Source: JAQTRU01 sp041645555 (GTDB lineage: Bacteria; Patescibacteriota; Patescibacteriia; Patescibacteriales; JAQTRU01). From it: a DNA stretch of 21,186 bases. The DNA is taken from positions 1 to 21,186 of the forward strand of contig JBAZPX010000017.1 of the NCBI GenBank assembly GCA_041645555.1, written 5' to 3'. This document shows positions 4,796 to 12,250 of the stretch, in pieces; within the stretch, counting starts at the first letter, position 1; every line of letters begins with the position of its first letter. The notes beneath the pieces were generated by a model, which did no database searches, had not been told where the DNA came from, and worked only from the letters and a program-made list of their open reading frames with translations. The translations under genes were made by a program, and so were the position numbers.

Positions 4796-7477
4796 CTAAA
4801 CCCCTTGTCTGGCCATTTTTCCGATAAAATAACGCTTTATCATTTCAATCATAATTATAGACAAAAAGCCGGTAGAAGTAACTAGGAGCCAGCTATTTAA
4901 ACTCAGGGGCACGGTTGATAAAACCATTTGTAAGGGCGGCCAATAAATCGCTAACAGCAATAAAAATAAGCTAAAGACAACCGCTCCGATTAAATAAAGA
5001 TTGGAAAAAGGATTGAGGCGCCAAATCGGCCGAGAAAAACTCCGCAGGCTAAAAATATACATTAAAGAATCAACGCCGACCGCCGCAAAGACAATCGTTC
5101 TGATATAATCAACATCAAAACTATGCCTTAATAAATAATAAAAAATTGCTAAAATAAAAAGGTCGCGAATTAAGCCGGCGGCAAAAATAATTATTTTCAT
5201 TTCTTTATTTATAATCGGCTCCTTTTTTTTTACCGGCTTCTCTTCCATCATGCCTTTATCGCCTTTCTCAAAAGCTAAAGAAAAATTCGGCAGGCCGTCG
5301 TTGACAATGTTAATCCATAAAATTTGAACGGGCAAAATCGCCAAGGGCGCGCCAGCCATTATGGAACCGACAATTAAAATTACTTCGCAAAAACTGTCAG
5401 AAATTAAATAAGTAATCACCTTGCGGATATTGGAGAATATAATTCTTCCCTCCAGCACCGCCGCGACTATGGTTTTAAAATTATTATCTAAAAGCACTAT
5501 ATCCGAAGTTTCCTTGGCAATATCCGTGCCGGTGCCAAGCGCGACTCCGATATCCGCTGCCTTCAGGGCCGGCGAATCATTAATTCCGTCTCCGGTCATA
5601 GCCACTACTTCTCCCCGGGCCTGCAGGGCTTTAACAATCCTTAATTTATGATGCGGGCTTACCCGGGCGTAAATATCAATTCTTTTTACCAGCTCCTCAA
5701 GTTTCTTATCATCCATCTTTTCCAAAGTCTCGCCGGTAATAATATCTTCGGCTTTTACCTTTATGCCAACTTCTTCGGCAATCGCTCTGGCCGTTAAAGC
5801 GTGGTCGCCGGTAATGATAATCGGCCTGATTCCGGCCTGGCGGCAGATTTTTATAGTTTCCTTGGCTTCCGGCCGCAAAGGATCCTTTAAAGCAATAAAA
5901 CCGACAAAAGTTAAATTCCGGTCAAGCCCCGACCAATTTTTTTCCTCTTTATTTACCTCTCCGTCTAAATCGACTAAATCACGGGTAGCCACGCCAAGGA
6001 CTCGCAGACCGGAAGAAGTGAGTTTTTCATAAACCCGCGTCAGTTTTCCTTTCTCCTCTTTTGTCAGTTTATGCAGTTGGCCCTGGTGGTAAAATTCTTC
6101 TGATTTTTCCAATAATTTTTCCGGCGCGCCCTTTTCATAAAGGATATAATTTCCGTCTTCGCCTTTATGCAAAGTAATCATAAACTTTCTTTCGCTCGAA
6201 AAAGGCAATTCACCAATTTTTGGTTCAATTTTTAAAAGCTTATTCCGGTCCAGCCCGGATTGCCTGGCGGCCGAGAGCAAAGCGACTTCAGTCGGCGCGC
6301 CGATAATTCTTTCTTCGGCTAATTTATCTTTTGGAATTTCTATAATGGCATCGTTGCACATCATGCCGATCTGCAGAGCCAAACTGACAATTTTAGCTTC
6401 CTGGCTATCCTGCCTTCCGCCCATCGTTTTTAACTCAAATTCTCTTTCGCCAATAATAATATCAGATACCTGCATTTTGCCTTCGGTTAAAGTGCCGGTT
6501 TTATCCGTGCAAATTACAGTGGTTGAGCCCAAAGTTTCCGCGGCCACTAATTTTCTGGTCAAGGCCTTCTGCTTTAAAATCCTTTGCATGCCCAGAACCA
6601 AGATCACGGTCACAGCTATGGCTAAACCTTCCGGAATGGCCGCTACCGCGATCGCTACGGCCACCATAAACATCTCAAAAAAATCCCGGCCCTGCCAAAC
6701 GCCGATACCTATAACCAAGAGACAAATAAGAACTACAGCCAAGCCTAAAAATTTAGATAGGCGCAACAAGCGTAACTGTAAAGGGGTCTTTTCTTCCGGC
6801 GTAGTTTTTACCAGGTTGGCAATTTTGCCTATCTCGCTTTTAGCGCCGACAGCAGTTACTACGGCTTTTCCACTACCACGGACAATAATTGTACTCCCAA
6901 AAACTATGTTCTCCTGGTCGGCCAAGGCCGCGCCTTTTGCCAGTTTGTCCAAGGATTTAGAAGAAGGGATTGATTCCCCGGTTAAATTAGCTTCATTGAC
7001 CTGCAAATTATTGGCTTCAATCACCCGGCCATCAGCCAATACCCGGTTGCCTGTCTGTAAAATTATAATGTCGCCGATGGTTAATTGGCTGCTGTCAACT
7101 ATAGTTTCCCGGCCGTCCCGCAAAACCAAAGCTTTGTGCTCCACCATTTTTCTTAATTGGCTTAAGGCCCGATTAGCTTTGTTTTCCTGGAAGAAACCAA
7201 TAATGGTGTTAAGCACAACCGCACCCATAATCACGCCCGCATCCACATATTCAGAGAGAAAGAAAGAAATAATGGCCGCCGCTAATAAAACATAAATCAA
7301 GGGGCTCTTAAACTGGGAAATAAAAATAGTCATCCGGCCTAAGGGTTTTTCCTCTTCCAGTTTATTCGGCCCGTATTTTTTTAGCCGTCTGGCCGCTTCC
7401 TCGCTCCCCAGGCCGCTGGCCGAGGTTTTTAGCTCTCTAAGGCAGGATTCAATTGATAAACTATGAAAATCAGGCAT
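4796..7477 (-). CDS. P2-type cation-transporting ATPase (Ca2+-ATPase-like)
   Basis: The 893-residue protein is full length for a P2-type pump. The N-terminal cation_ATPase_N domain covers about 1-70. The actuator motif TGES is at 167-170, the M4 ion-site motif PEGL at 282-285 and the phosphorylation motif DKTGTLT at 325-331. KGAPE (449-453) lies in the nucleotide domain and TGDGIND at 628-634 in the hinge. M6 reads WINIVNDGLP (N723, N726, D727), close to the SERCA N-x-x-T-D site. M5 reads YLISDSFCEV: the Glu is kept (E698), but the residue matching SERCA Asn768 is Ser. By analogy with SERCA this keeps site II and alters site I, so one Ca2+ per cycle, or another cation such as Na+, is possible. 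It would drive export at the cytoplasmic membrane. No SD is seen before the ATG. A structured RNA with a terminator lies just upstream. Confidence 0.9.
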   Translation of the reverse strand: MPDFHSLSIESCLRELKTSASGLGSEEAARRLKKYGPNKLEEEKPLGRMTIFISQFKSPLIYVLLAAAIISFFLSEYVDAGVIMGAVVLNTIIGFFQENKANRALSQLRKMVEHKALVLRDGRETIVDSSQLTIGDIIILQTGNRVLADGRVIEANNLQVNEANLTGESIPSSKSLDKLAKGAALADQENIVFGSTIIVRGSGKAVVTAVGAKSEIGKIANLVKTTPEEKTPLQLRLLRLSKFLGLAVVLICLLVIGIGVWQGRDFFEMFMVAVAIAVAAIPEGLAIAVTVILVLGMQRILKQKALTRKLVAAETLGSTTVICTDKTGTLTEGKMQVSDIIIGEREFELKTMGGRQDSQEAKIVSLALQIGMMCNDAIIEIPKDKLAEERIIGAPTEVALLSAARQSGLDRNKLLKIEPKIGELPFSSERKFMITLHKGEDGNYILYEKGAPEKLLEKSEEFYHQGQLHKLTKEEKGKLTRVYEKLTSSGLRVLGVATRDLVDLDGEVNKEEKNWSGLDRNLTFVGFIALKDPLRPEAKETIKICRQAGIRPIIITGDHALTARAIAEEVGIKVKAEDIITGETLEKMDDKKLEELVKRIDIYARVSPHHKLRIVKALQARGEVVAMTGDGINDSPALKAADIGVALGTGTDIAKETSDIVLLDNNFKTIVAAVLEGRIIFSNIRKVITYLISDSFCEVILIVGSIMAGAPLAILPVQILWINIVNDGLPNFSLAFEKGDKGMMEEKPVKKKEPIINKEMKIIIFAAGLIRDLFILAIFYYLLRHSFDVDYIRTIVFAAVGVDSLMYIFSLRSFSRPIWRLNPFSNLYLIGAVVFSLFLLLLAIYWPPLQMVLSTVPLSLNSWLLVTSTGFLSIIMIEMIKRYFIGKMARQGV

Positions 7478-7545
7478 GGTTTTAGCTTTTAGTTATTAGC
7501 TTTTAGTTTTCTGGATATTTACCATTATAACAAGAAATTCCACAA
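7478..7545 (-). promoter_or_regulatory. Spacer before the ATPase with a possible second -10 box
   Basis: Downstream of the terminator at 7548-7590, the minus strand reads CTTGTTATAATGG, containing a consensus TATAAT (7523-7528) but no good -35. A tandem ACTAAAAGCTA repeat then runs up to the start codon. If the upstream terminator works, this box could feed the ATPase on its own. Confidence 0.35.
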
Positions 7546-7745
7546 ATAAAAAATCCGTTCCCAATACCTTGCTTAATGCTGGAAACGGATCTTTATTTTT
7601 AGATTTATATTTATATCCCGCCGCTTTTGGCATAAGCCAATAGCGGCGAAGGTAAATATAAACTTTAAAGAGGGTATGCCTCCTTAATAAATATTTCTAC
7701 AACTATCAAAGGTAAAACCTTTATTTAGCGTAAAAATATTTAACT
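7546..7745 (-). ncRNA. Structured RNA or attenuated leader upstream of the P-type ATPase
   Basis: This is about 200 nt between a consensus promoter and a terminator, with no ORF. Hairpins in transcript order are: AAAGG/CCTTT with a short T-rich loop (near 7708-7724); AAGGAGG/CCTCTTT with loop CATAC (7667-7685), which hides a perfect anti-SD-binding sequence; a long hairpin (7604-7662) with TTTATATTTA/TAAATATAAA, CGCCGCT/AGCGGCG and TTGGC/GCCAA around TTAT; and the terminator (7548-7590). In the terminator the one imperfect pair is a G-U on this strand only, which supports a minus-strand RNA. It does not show the M-box, T-box, tmRNA, RNase P or SRP signatures I know. It is either a free-standing small RNA or a cis-acting leader of the pump gene. 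Confidence 0.6.
7548..7590 (-). terminator. Terminator or attenuator upstream of the P-type ATPase
   Basis: On the minus strand, ATCCGTTTCC (7581-7590) pairs with GGGAACGGAT (7553-7562) over 10 bp including one G-U. The loop is 18 nt. TTTTTATTTG follows, with a matching A-rich stretch on the 5' side. It ends about 70 nt before the ATPase start codon. Confidence 0.82.
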
Positions 7746-7749
7746 TAAA

Positions 7750-7778
7750 AGTATACCATACTTTAAAAAACTTGTCAA
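7750..7778 (-). promoter_or_regulatory. Strong sigma70-type promoter of the structured RNA/ATPase unit
   Basis: On the minus strand: TTGACA (7773-7778), 17-nt spacer, TATACT (7750-7755). Transcription should begin near 7743. The sequence CTTGACAAG...TATACT closely resembles the nrdR promoter at 16198-16226. Confidence 0.87.
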
Positions 7779-7833
7779 GTATTTTAAGCAAGAAATAGCT
7801 ATATTTCGCTAAAATTAAACAAAATTATAGTAT

Positions 7834-7860
7834 AAAAAAAATACGCATATAATGCGTATT
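7834..7860 (-). terminator. Terminator of the glycosyltransferase transcription unit
   Basis: AATACGCAT and ATGCGTATT pair perfectly (9 bp, 3-nt loop). On the minus strand the hairpin runs into a tract of eight T, then ATAC. It lies about 50 bp past the stop at 7913. Short TAATATCT-type repeats (7861-7905) fill the gap. Confidence 0.85.
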
Positions 7861-7912
7861 CTAATATCTCCTAATATCTAATATCCAACACCCAATATCT
7901 AAAACCTAACAG

Positions 7913-9526
7913 CTACTCGCCCCCTCGGCTTTTAGGCGTCACAAAAAATCCCATGTACTTGCCTAACATCAGCCGAGTCTGCGCTTCTAATCCTGGAATA
8001 GCGCCAAAGATAATTATACTAAAGGGAAGAACCAGCCACTGCAGGACCATTATAATATTTTTATGCCAGCCGTATCGAGAAGGCCGCGGCGGCAGAAGCG
8101 AAGTGGAAATAATAGCTGATACCACCAAACCAGCCATGGCAAAAGTCATCAGAGTCCGGGTAATCAATGGCAGGTTGGAAGAAAGGACCGTGGCGTTAAA
8201 ACGGTCTCCGCCCAGAATCATCGGCATCCAGCCGATTATCCCGATAATCAAAGCGTTAGTGGCCCAGGAATGGAATCCGTAAATCTGGACTAGAATCCGG
8301 CTGGCTATTTTTCTTTTTGGCAACTCCCTTCGTTTCTTTATGGCGTTAAAAATTAAATAAGGGATATTTTCCACTCCCCAGCCCCAGCGCCGCTGCTGCT
8401 TATAAAGACTCTTGGCGGTCTGACCCATGGTTTCATCCATCGTCACGTCCATAGAAACCGGAAAATGAAGCGACTCAACCCGGTAATCGCCCTTATAGTA
8501 GAGGAGACAATGCCAAAAAATCCGAGAATCTTCGCTCACCATATTGGTCGACCAGAAACCTATATCAACCAGAGCCCGCCAGGTCATGGAATGGGAAGAG
8601 TAGGTGGCTAATTTTTCCTGGCGCATCTGTTGCATCATCTGCCAGAAAGTATTGGAAGAAGCGGCCACCCGGGCGAAAAACGAGGACTGCCAGATATTGT
8701 TATGATAAACCGGCACCGGCTGGTAACTAGCCCTGTACGGAGCGGAAACAGTTAAAAATTTAAAGGTGAGACAGAAAAAATAACCGGGTTTAACCACGGT
8801 GTCGATGTCAAAAACGCTCACTAATATTTTATCGTAATTAAGTTTCTCTTTGTCAACAATTTCCTCTTTTACCCGTTGGGCCGCCCAGGCCTGATTGGCG
8901 CCCTTGCCCTTTAATTCCCCGGCAATATCCGGATGGACGGTAATTAAAAAACTCCTAAATTTATGCCCGAATTCCCGCTTAATTACTTCCGCCCTTTCCC
9001 GCGCCGCAACACCAGCCCGGCCCTCAATCGCTAAAACGACTATCATCTTTTCCGGCGGATAACCATCATTAATTAAGCCTTCAAAACTTGGCCTTATAAC
9101 CTCCAGACTTTCGTTATAGGTTGGAAAAATTATCAGGTGGATTATGTCCGGCCAAGAAATTCCCGCCTTCGCCAGACAACCGCTCTCTGATTCTTTCCTT
9201 TTAGCGCGCGGAATATCGGGGTCAAGATAGCAAAAAGGAGAAACGGCCAGCTCTTCGCATTTTTTATGCCAGTCTATTTTTATATTCTCTTTTAATTTTC
9301 GGAAGGAAACCAGCAGGTATAAGCCAAGATATACAACTAAAAGAAGCCAGTAAACATCAAAGGCAATTAAAAAATAAGCTACCCAAACCGGCCGGAAGTA
9401 TGAACCGACTAAAAGAATAAGCAAAGTTCCCCAGGACAAAAAACCAGGCAGAATTTCCAAAAGACGATACAGCCTTCTGTCCTGCCCGGTAAGTTCAACA
9501 GCCTTACCCACTTTTAAATAATCCAT
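7913..9526 (-). CDS. Membrane glycosyltransferase, GT2 cellulose synthase-like
   Basis: This 537-residue protein has two hydrophobic segments near the N-terminus (about 28-75), a cytosolic GT-A domain and about four more membrane segments after residue 400. The GT2 landmarks are present: PTYNE (135-139), the metal-binding DID (240-242), a catalytic-base SED (331-333) and QQRRW (377-381, the Q-x-x-R-W motif of processive enzymes). It probably adds sugars from a nucleotide donor to a surface polymer or lipid; the substrate cannot be read from sequence. A longer frame from a GTG at 9559 exists. The ATG at 9526 has an SD (AAGGAATAGG) and starts 4 nt after the upstream stop, so I prefer it. It is translated from the TraG-like ATPase transcript and ends at the terminator at 7834-7860. 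Confidence 0.82.
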   Translation of the reverse strand: MDYLKVGKAVELTGQDRRLYRLLEILPGFLSWGTLLILLVGSYFRPVWVAYFLIAFDVYWLLLVVYLGLYLLVSFRKLKENIKIDWHKKCEELAVSPFCYLDPDIPRAKRKESESGCLAKAGISWPDIIHLIIFPTYNESLEVIRPSFEGLINDGYPPEKMIVVLAIEGRAGVAARERAEVIKREFGHKFRSFLITVHPDIAGELKGKGANQAWAAQRVKEEIVDKEKLNYDKILVSVFDIDTVVKPGYFFCLTFKFLTVSAPYRASYQPVPVYHNNIWQSSFFARVAASSNTFWQMMQQMRQEKLATYSSHSMTWRALVDIGFWSTNMVSEDSRIFWHCLLYYKGDYRVESLHFPVSMDVTMDETMGQTAKSLYKQQRRWGWGVENIPYLIFNAIKKRRELPKRKIASRILVQIYGFHSWATNALIIGIIGWMPMILGGDRFNATVLSSNLPLITRTLMTFAMAGLVVSAIISTSLLPPRPSRYGWHKNIIMVLQWLVLPFSIIIFGAIPGLEAQTRLMLGKYMGFFVTPKSRGGE

Positions 9527-9530
9527 AATC

Positions 9531-11363
9531 CTATTCCTTATTAAAACTAATTTCTTCACCCTCGCTTATATTCCGCTCCTTACTTTTTCCGCCATAATTA
9601 TTTTTAAATTCATTCCTTTTCCCGTCTTTAAAATCAACCGGCCTAATTTTCCTTATTTCTTCCAATGATAATTCCTCTCCCGAATCTTTTTTTGAATCTT
9701 CCTCTTCTATTCTTTTTAATTCCTCCTGCTTGCTTTTTTTCCTTAACTCCACTTCCTGCCGTTTTTCCTCGCGCAAAGCCGATAGGCATTCTTTGCAGTA
9801 GACCGGGCGAATGCCGTCCGGCTTAAAAGAAATCATTGTTTTTTTTCCGCAACGGGAACAGACAACGCTAAATCCATAATCCTTATCATCTTCTTTTTTG
9901 CCTCCCCCGCCTGCCCCGCTCTGGCGATGGCTAAGTTGGCGGTTTTCCTCTCTTTTTAAGGTCTCGCCGGAATTTCTAACGGGGTTTATTCTTACTTCCG
10001 CCACCGCTCTCTCCACCGGTCTTCTTGCCGGAGCCGGCCTATCGATTCTATTTTGGATGATTTTTTCTTTTTCGTCCTCTCCCCCGTCGTTTTCATGCCA
10101 GCGCATAATTTTATCTTCAACAACTTTTCTTTCCTTCGCATACCTCTCCCGCGTAACTCTTATAACTTTCTCCACATTGTCGGTTTTTTCTTCGACCGGC
10201 AGCGGCGCCAAGCCCCGGGCGGAGAATGGATCGGAAGCAATGCCGTCAATCATCAACTTTAAATACATTTCATATTTCGGCAGGCTGACTAAATCCTCCT
10301 CAATAAAAGTGGGAGTAAATTCCTTAACTAGCTCCTCGGCGTCAGTCGCCCCGACGCGAAAAACTATCAAAGTGCCGATATTGCCGAAAACCGCCGCCTT
10401 AACCACGTCTCCCAGCTGTTCAATATACTGGTTAGCCATAATTAAATCAAGGCGGTATTTTCTGGCTTCTGATAAAATATTGGCAAAACTATCAGTGGTA
10501 AAATTCTGGAATTCATCAATGTAAAGGTAGCAATCTTTTCTTTGGTTCTCCGGAATATTAACCCGGCTCATCGCTGCCAGCTGGATTTTAGTAATCATCA
10601 TTGAGCCAAGTAAAGAAGAATTATCTTCCCCGATCCGGCCCTTGCTTAAATTCATTATTAGAATTTTTCCTTCGTCCATAATCTCGCGCATATCAATTGA
10701 AGATTTGACCTGGCCGACGATATTGCGGATTAAGGAACTCGACAAAAATTGCCCGACTTTATTCTGGATAGGCGAAACCGCTTCGGACGCGAATTTATCC
10801 GCATAGCTGGCAAATTCATTAACCCAAAAAGCTTTTACCACCGGATCTTGAATTTTAGCGATAACCTTCTTCCTGAAAACTTTATCAGAAAGCATTCTGG
10901 TGACGCCCAGAAGAGTCGAACCGGGATAATCCAAAATAGCCAGGATGGCGTTGCGCAAAATATATTCCAAGCGAGGTCCCCAGGAATCGGCCCATAATTT
11001 TTGGAAAACGCCGATTAAGCCCGAGGCGACCAGATGCCGCAGGTGCGGCTCTACCTGCTCCACGACGTTAAAGGCAATCGGGTATTCCATATCCGCCGGA
11101 TTAAAATAAATTACGTCATTAATCCTATTAGTCGGAATATACTCAATGATTTTCTCCGCCAAATCGCCGTGCGGGTCAACCACCGCCACGCCCCGTCCGG
11201 CCCGGATATCCTCCACAATCATATTTTCCAGAACCGTTGATTTCCCCATGCCGGTTTTTCCAATTAAATACATATGGCGGCGCCGGTCGTCCTCTTTTAT
11301 GCCAAATCTTCTTCTTTCATTGCGGAAAGTTGTTTCGGCAAAAATTGTAATTGATTTATCCAT
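9531..11363 (-). CDS. TraG/TraD-like P-loop ATPase with C-terminal zinc ribbon
   Basis: This 610-residue cytosolic protein has a HerA/VirB4/TraG-type motor domain. Walker A GKTGMGKST is at 35-43, the strand with VVDPHGDL at 61-68 and Walker B YLYIDE at 279-284. ANQYIEQL (310-317) and the AtoFVxF-like stretch TLIVFRVG are typical of type IV secretion coupling ATPases. No membrane helices are seen, so it is the soluble type. The C-terminal third is charged linker plus a zinc ribbon with CSRC (502-505) and CKEC (523-526). A palindromic-repeat half encodes NPVRNS (460-465) in the linker. It may move DNA or protein across the membrane, but no other secretion gene lies in the window, so its partner is unknown. 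The start at 11363 has no SD; TAAATT lies 6 nt upstream. Confidence 0.8.
   Translation of the reverse strand: MDKSITIFAETTFRNERRRFGIKEDDRRRHMYLIGKTGMGKSTVLENMIVEDIRAGRGVAVVDPHGDLAEKIIEYIPTNRINDVIYFNPADMEYPIAFNVVEQVEPHLRHLVASGLIGVFQKLWADSWGPRLEYILRNAILAILDYPGSTLLGVTRMLSDKVFRKKVIAKIQDPVVKAFWVNEFASYADKFASEAVSPIQNKVGQFLSSSLIRNIVGQVKSSIDMREIMDEGKILIMNLSKGRIGEDNSSLLGSMMITKIQLAAMSRVNIPENQRKDCYLYIDEFQNFTTDSFANILSEARKYRLDLIMANQYIEQLGDVVKAAVFGNIGTLIVFRVGATDAEELVKEFTPTFIEEDLVSLPKYEMYLKLMIDGIASDPFSARGLAPLPVEEKTDNVEKVIRVTRERYAKERKVVEDKIMRWHENDGGEDEKEKIIQNRIDRPAPARRPVERAVAEVRINPVRNSGETLKREENRQLSHRQSGAGGGGKKEDDKDYGFSVVCSRCGKKTMISFKPDGIRPVYCKECLSALREEKRQEVELRKKSKQEELKRIEEEDSKKDSGEELSLEEIRKIRPVDFKDGKRNEFKNNYGGKSKERNISEGEEISFNKE
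9971..9986. repeat. In-frame half of a CCCCGTTAGAAAT repeat
   Basis: On the minus strand, AACCCCGTTAGAAATT encodes NPVRN within the linker of the TraG-like ATPase. It matches the arms of the 102-bp spacer element at 11739-11840 and of the palindrome in nrdG. Only one arm is clear here. Confidence 0.55.
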
Positions 11364-11432
11364 ATCTTAAATTTAATGAGATTCTTGGGATTATTGAGAC
11401 TTTTGCGATTCTTAAGATTCCCAATAATAAAC
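11364..11432. repeat. Degenerate short repeats of GGGATTATTGAG / GATTCTTAAGAT type
   Basis: The spacer before the TraG-like gene, running into the 3' end of the alkyltransferase gene, carries imperfect copies of a roughly 12-nt unit (GAGATTCTTGGG, GCGATTCTTAAG, ATTCCCAATAAT). Related copies fill the spacer at 12170-12245. The sequence reads alike in both orientations. Confidence 0.5.
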
Positions 11433-11726
11433 AACCTCTTTGAAATTCACTACCTTTCCATTTTTCACTTTTACGCCTTCGCTAGCGAGTATTTTAACCT
11501 TAGCTTTCACGCCTTTATTAAACCCGCCTATGCCGCCGGTCCCATTTACTACCCGATGGCAAGGGACAACGGGCGCGTAAGGATTTTTGTTTAAAGCGTT
11601 GCCTACGGCCCGCCCGGCTTTAAGCCGGCCAAGAAGTCTGGCAATTTCGCCATAAGTCGTTACCCGGCCGCGCGGCACCTTTCTTGCGGCTTCTAAAACA
11701 GCTTTTTCAAAAACTGATAATTCCAT
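11412..11726 (-). CDS. MGMT-type DNA-alkyl cysteine transferase, single-domain
   Basis: This 104-residue protein is only the winged-helix C-terminal domain of methylated-DNA-cysteine methyltransferases. Visible are VPRGRVTTYGEIARLLG, GRAVGNAL and the active-site motif PCHRVV. The acceptor cysteine is present, unlike in ATL proteins, where Trp replaces it, so direct reversal of O6-alkylguanine is plausible. The usual N-terminal domain is absent, as in short members. An in-frame ATG at 11744 would add six residues, but it lies within the arm of a palindromic element (11739-11840), created by TTTCTAATGGGG instead of TTTCTAACGGGG. I therefore prefer the ATG at 11726. No SD is visible at either. 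Same strand as its neighbours. Confidence 0.85.
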   Translation of the reverse strand: MELSVFEKAVLEAARKVPRGRVTTYGEIARLLGRLKAGRAVGNALNKNPYAPVVPCHRVVNGTGGIGGFNKGVKAKVKILASEGVKVKNGKVVNFKEVVYYWES

Positions 11727-11738
11727 AATTAACGCAAA

Positions 11739-11840
11739 CCCCATTAGAAAAGAAAATGAAATTATATTTATCCCGTTAAATATTCGTAAAGTGAATTTGC
11801 GAGGTTCATCCCCCTCAAAGAGCGGGGCTTTCTAACGGGG
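11739..11840. repeat. 102-bp element with CCCC(G/A)TTAGAAA inverted ends
   Basis: CCCCATTAGAAAAG (11739-11752) is the near-inverse of CTTTCTAACGGGG (11828-11840). Inside, another arm TCCCGTTAAAT (11771-11781) and a CCCC/GGGG hairpin (around 11809-11827) are seen. The element fills the whole gap between two genes. It touches the alternative alkyltransferase start on one side and supplies the TAG stop of the gene at 11832 on the other. No ORF lies inside. It looks like a miniature inverted-repeat or coding-palindrome element; no clear target duplication is seen. Confidence 0.65.
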
Positions 11841-12155
11841 TAAATACTTTTCCAATTCCGCGGGAACCATCCCCCCGCTGCCTTTCAAAAGGCTCTCTAG
11901 GGGATTGCCGCTGCCACTTTCCAAATTTAAACCGTCTCCCCCGCCCAATAAACTCTTATATTGCTGAAAAACACCTTTAAGTAAAGGCGGCAAATAAATA
12001 ATACCAATAACAATCGGCACGACAATAATCAATATCTTCAAGAAGCTCCAGACGTTCTGCCAGAACATATAACTTTTTATGCTCTTTACCATCTTATGAA
12101 TCTCGCCGGTCAGCTTCAGATTTTCTTCCAGTAATTTTTTAATTTCATCTTCCAT
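11832..12155 (-). CDS. Small single-span membrane protein, unknown function
   Basis: This 107-residue protein has a charged helical N-terminus (EDEIKKLLEENLKLTGEIHKMVKSIK, residues 2-27, likely coiled coil), an aromatic patch (YMFWQNVW), one membrane helix (about 39-58) and a Gly/Ser/Leu-rich tail. Its form resembles small conserved membrane proteins I associate with CPR genomes, but I cannot name a family. The last codons and the stop (CCC CGT TAG) come from the end of the palindromic element at 11739-11840, so an older C-terminus may have been replaced. There is no SD before the ATG. It lies between nrdG and the alkyltransferase gene on the same strand. Confidence 0.7.
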   Translation of the reverse strand: MEDEIKKLLEENLKLTGEIHKMVKSIKSYMFWQNVWSFLKILIIVVPIVIGIIYLPPLLKGVFQQYKSLLGGGDGLNLESGSGNPLESLLKGSGGMVPAELEKYLPR

Positions 12156-12169
12156 ATTTTTTAAATGGG

Positions 12170-12245
12170 ATTCTTAAGATGTTTAGGATTTTTAGGATCT
12201 TTGCGATCCCAAGAATCTCAATAATCATAAGAGTCCCAAGGATCT
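12170..12245. repeat. Degenerate GGATTCTTAAGAT spacer repeats
   Basis: The 95-bp spacer between nrdG and the small membrane-protein gene is built from imperfect copies and inversions of a GGATTCTTAAGAT / GGATCTTTGCGATCCC unit. They resemble those at 11364-11432. No promoter or terminator is evident. Confidence 0.5.
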
Positions 12246-12250
12246 TAACG

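Noticed and set aside
7546..7745. M-box, T-box, 6S, SRP or tmRNA
   Set aside because: None of the diagnostic motifs I know (for example the T-box GGGTGGAACC or SRP GGAAGGAAGCA) is present; left as unassigned RNA.
9527..9559. GTG start of the glycosyltransferase at 9559
   Set aside because: It would overlap the upstream gene by 29 bp; the ATG at 9526 has an SD and a 4-nt gap.
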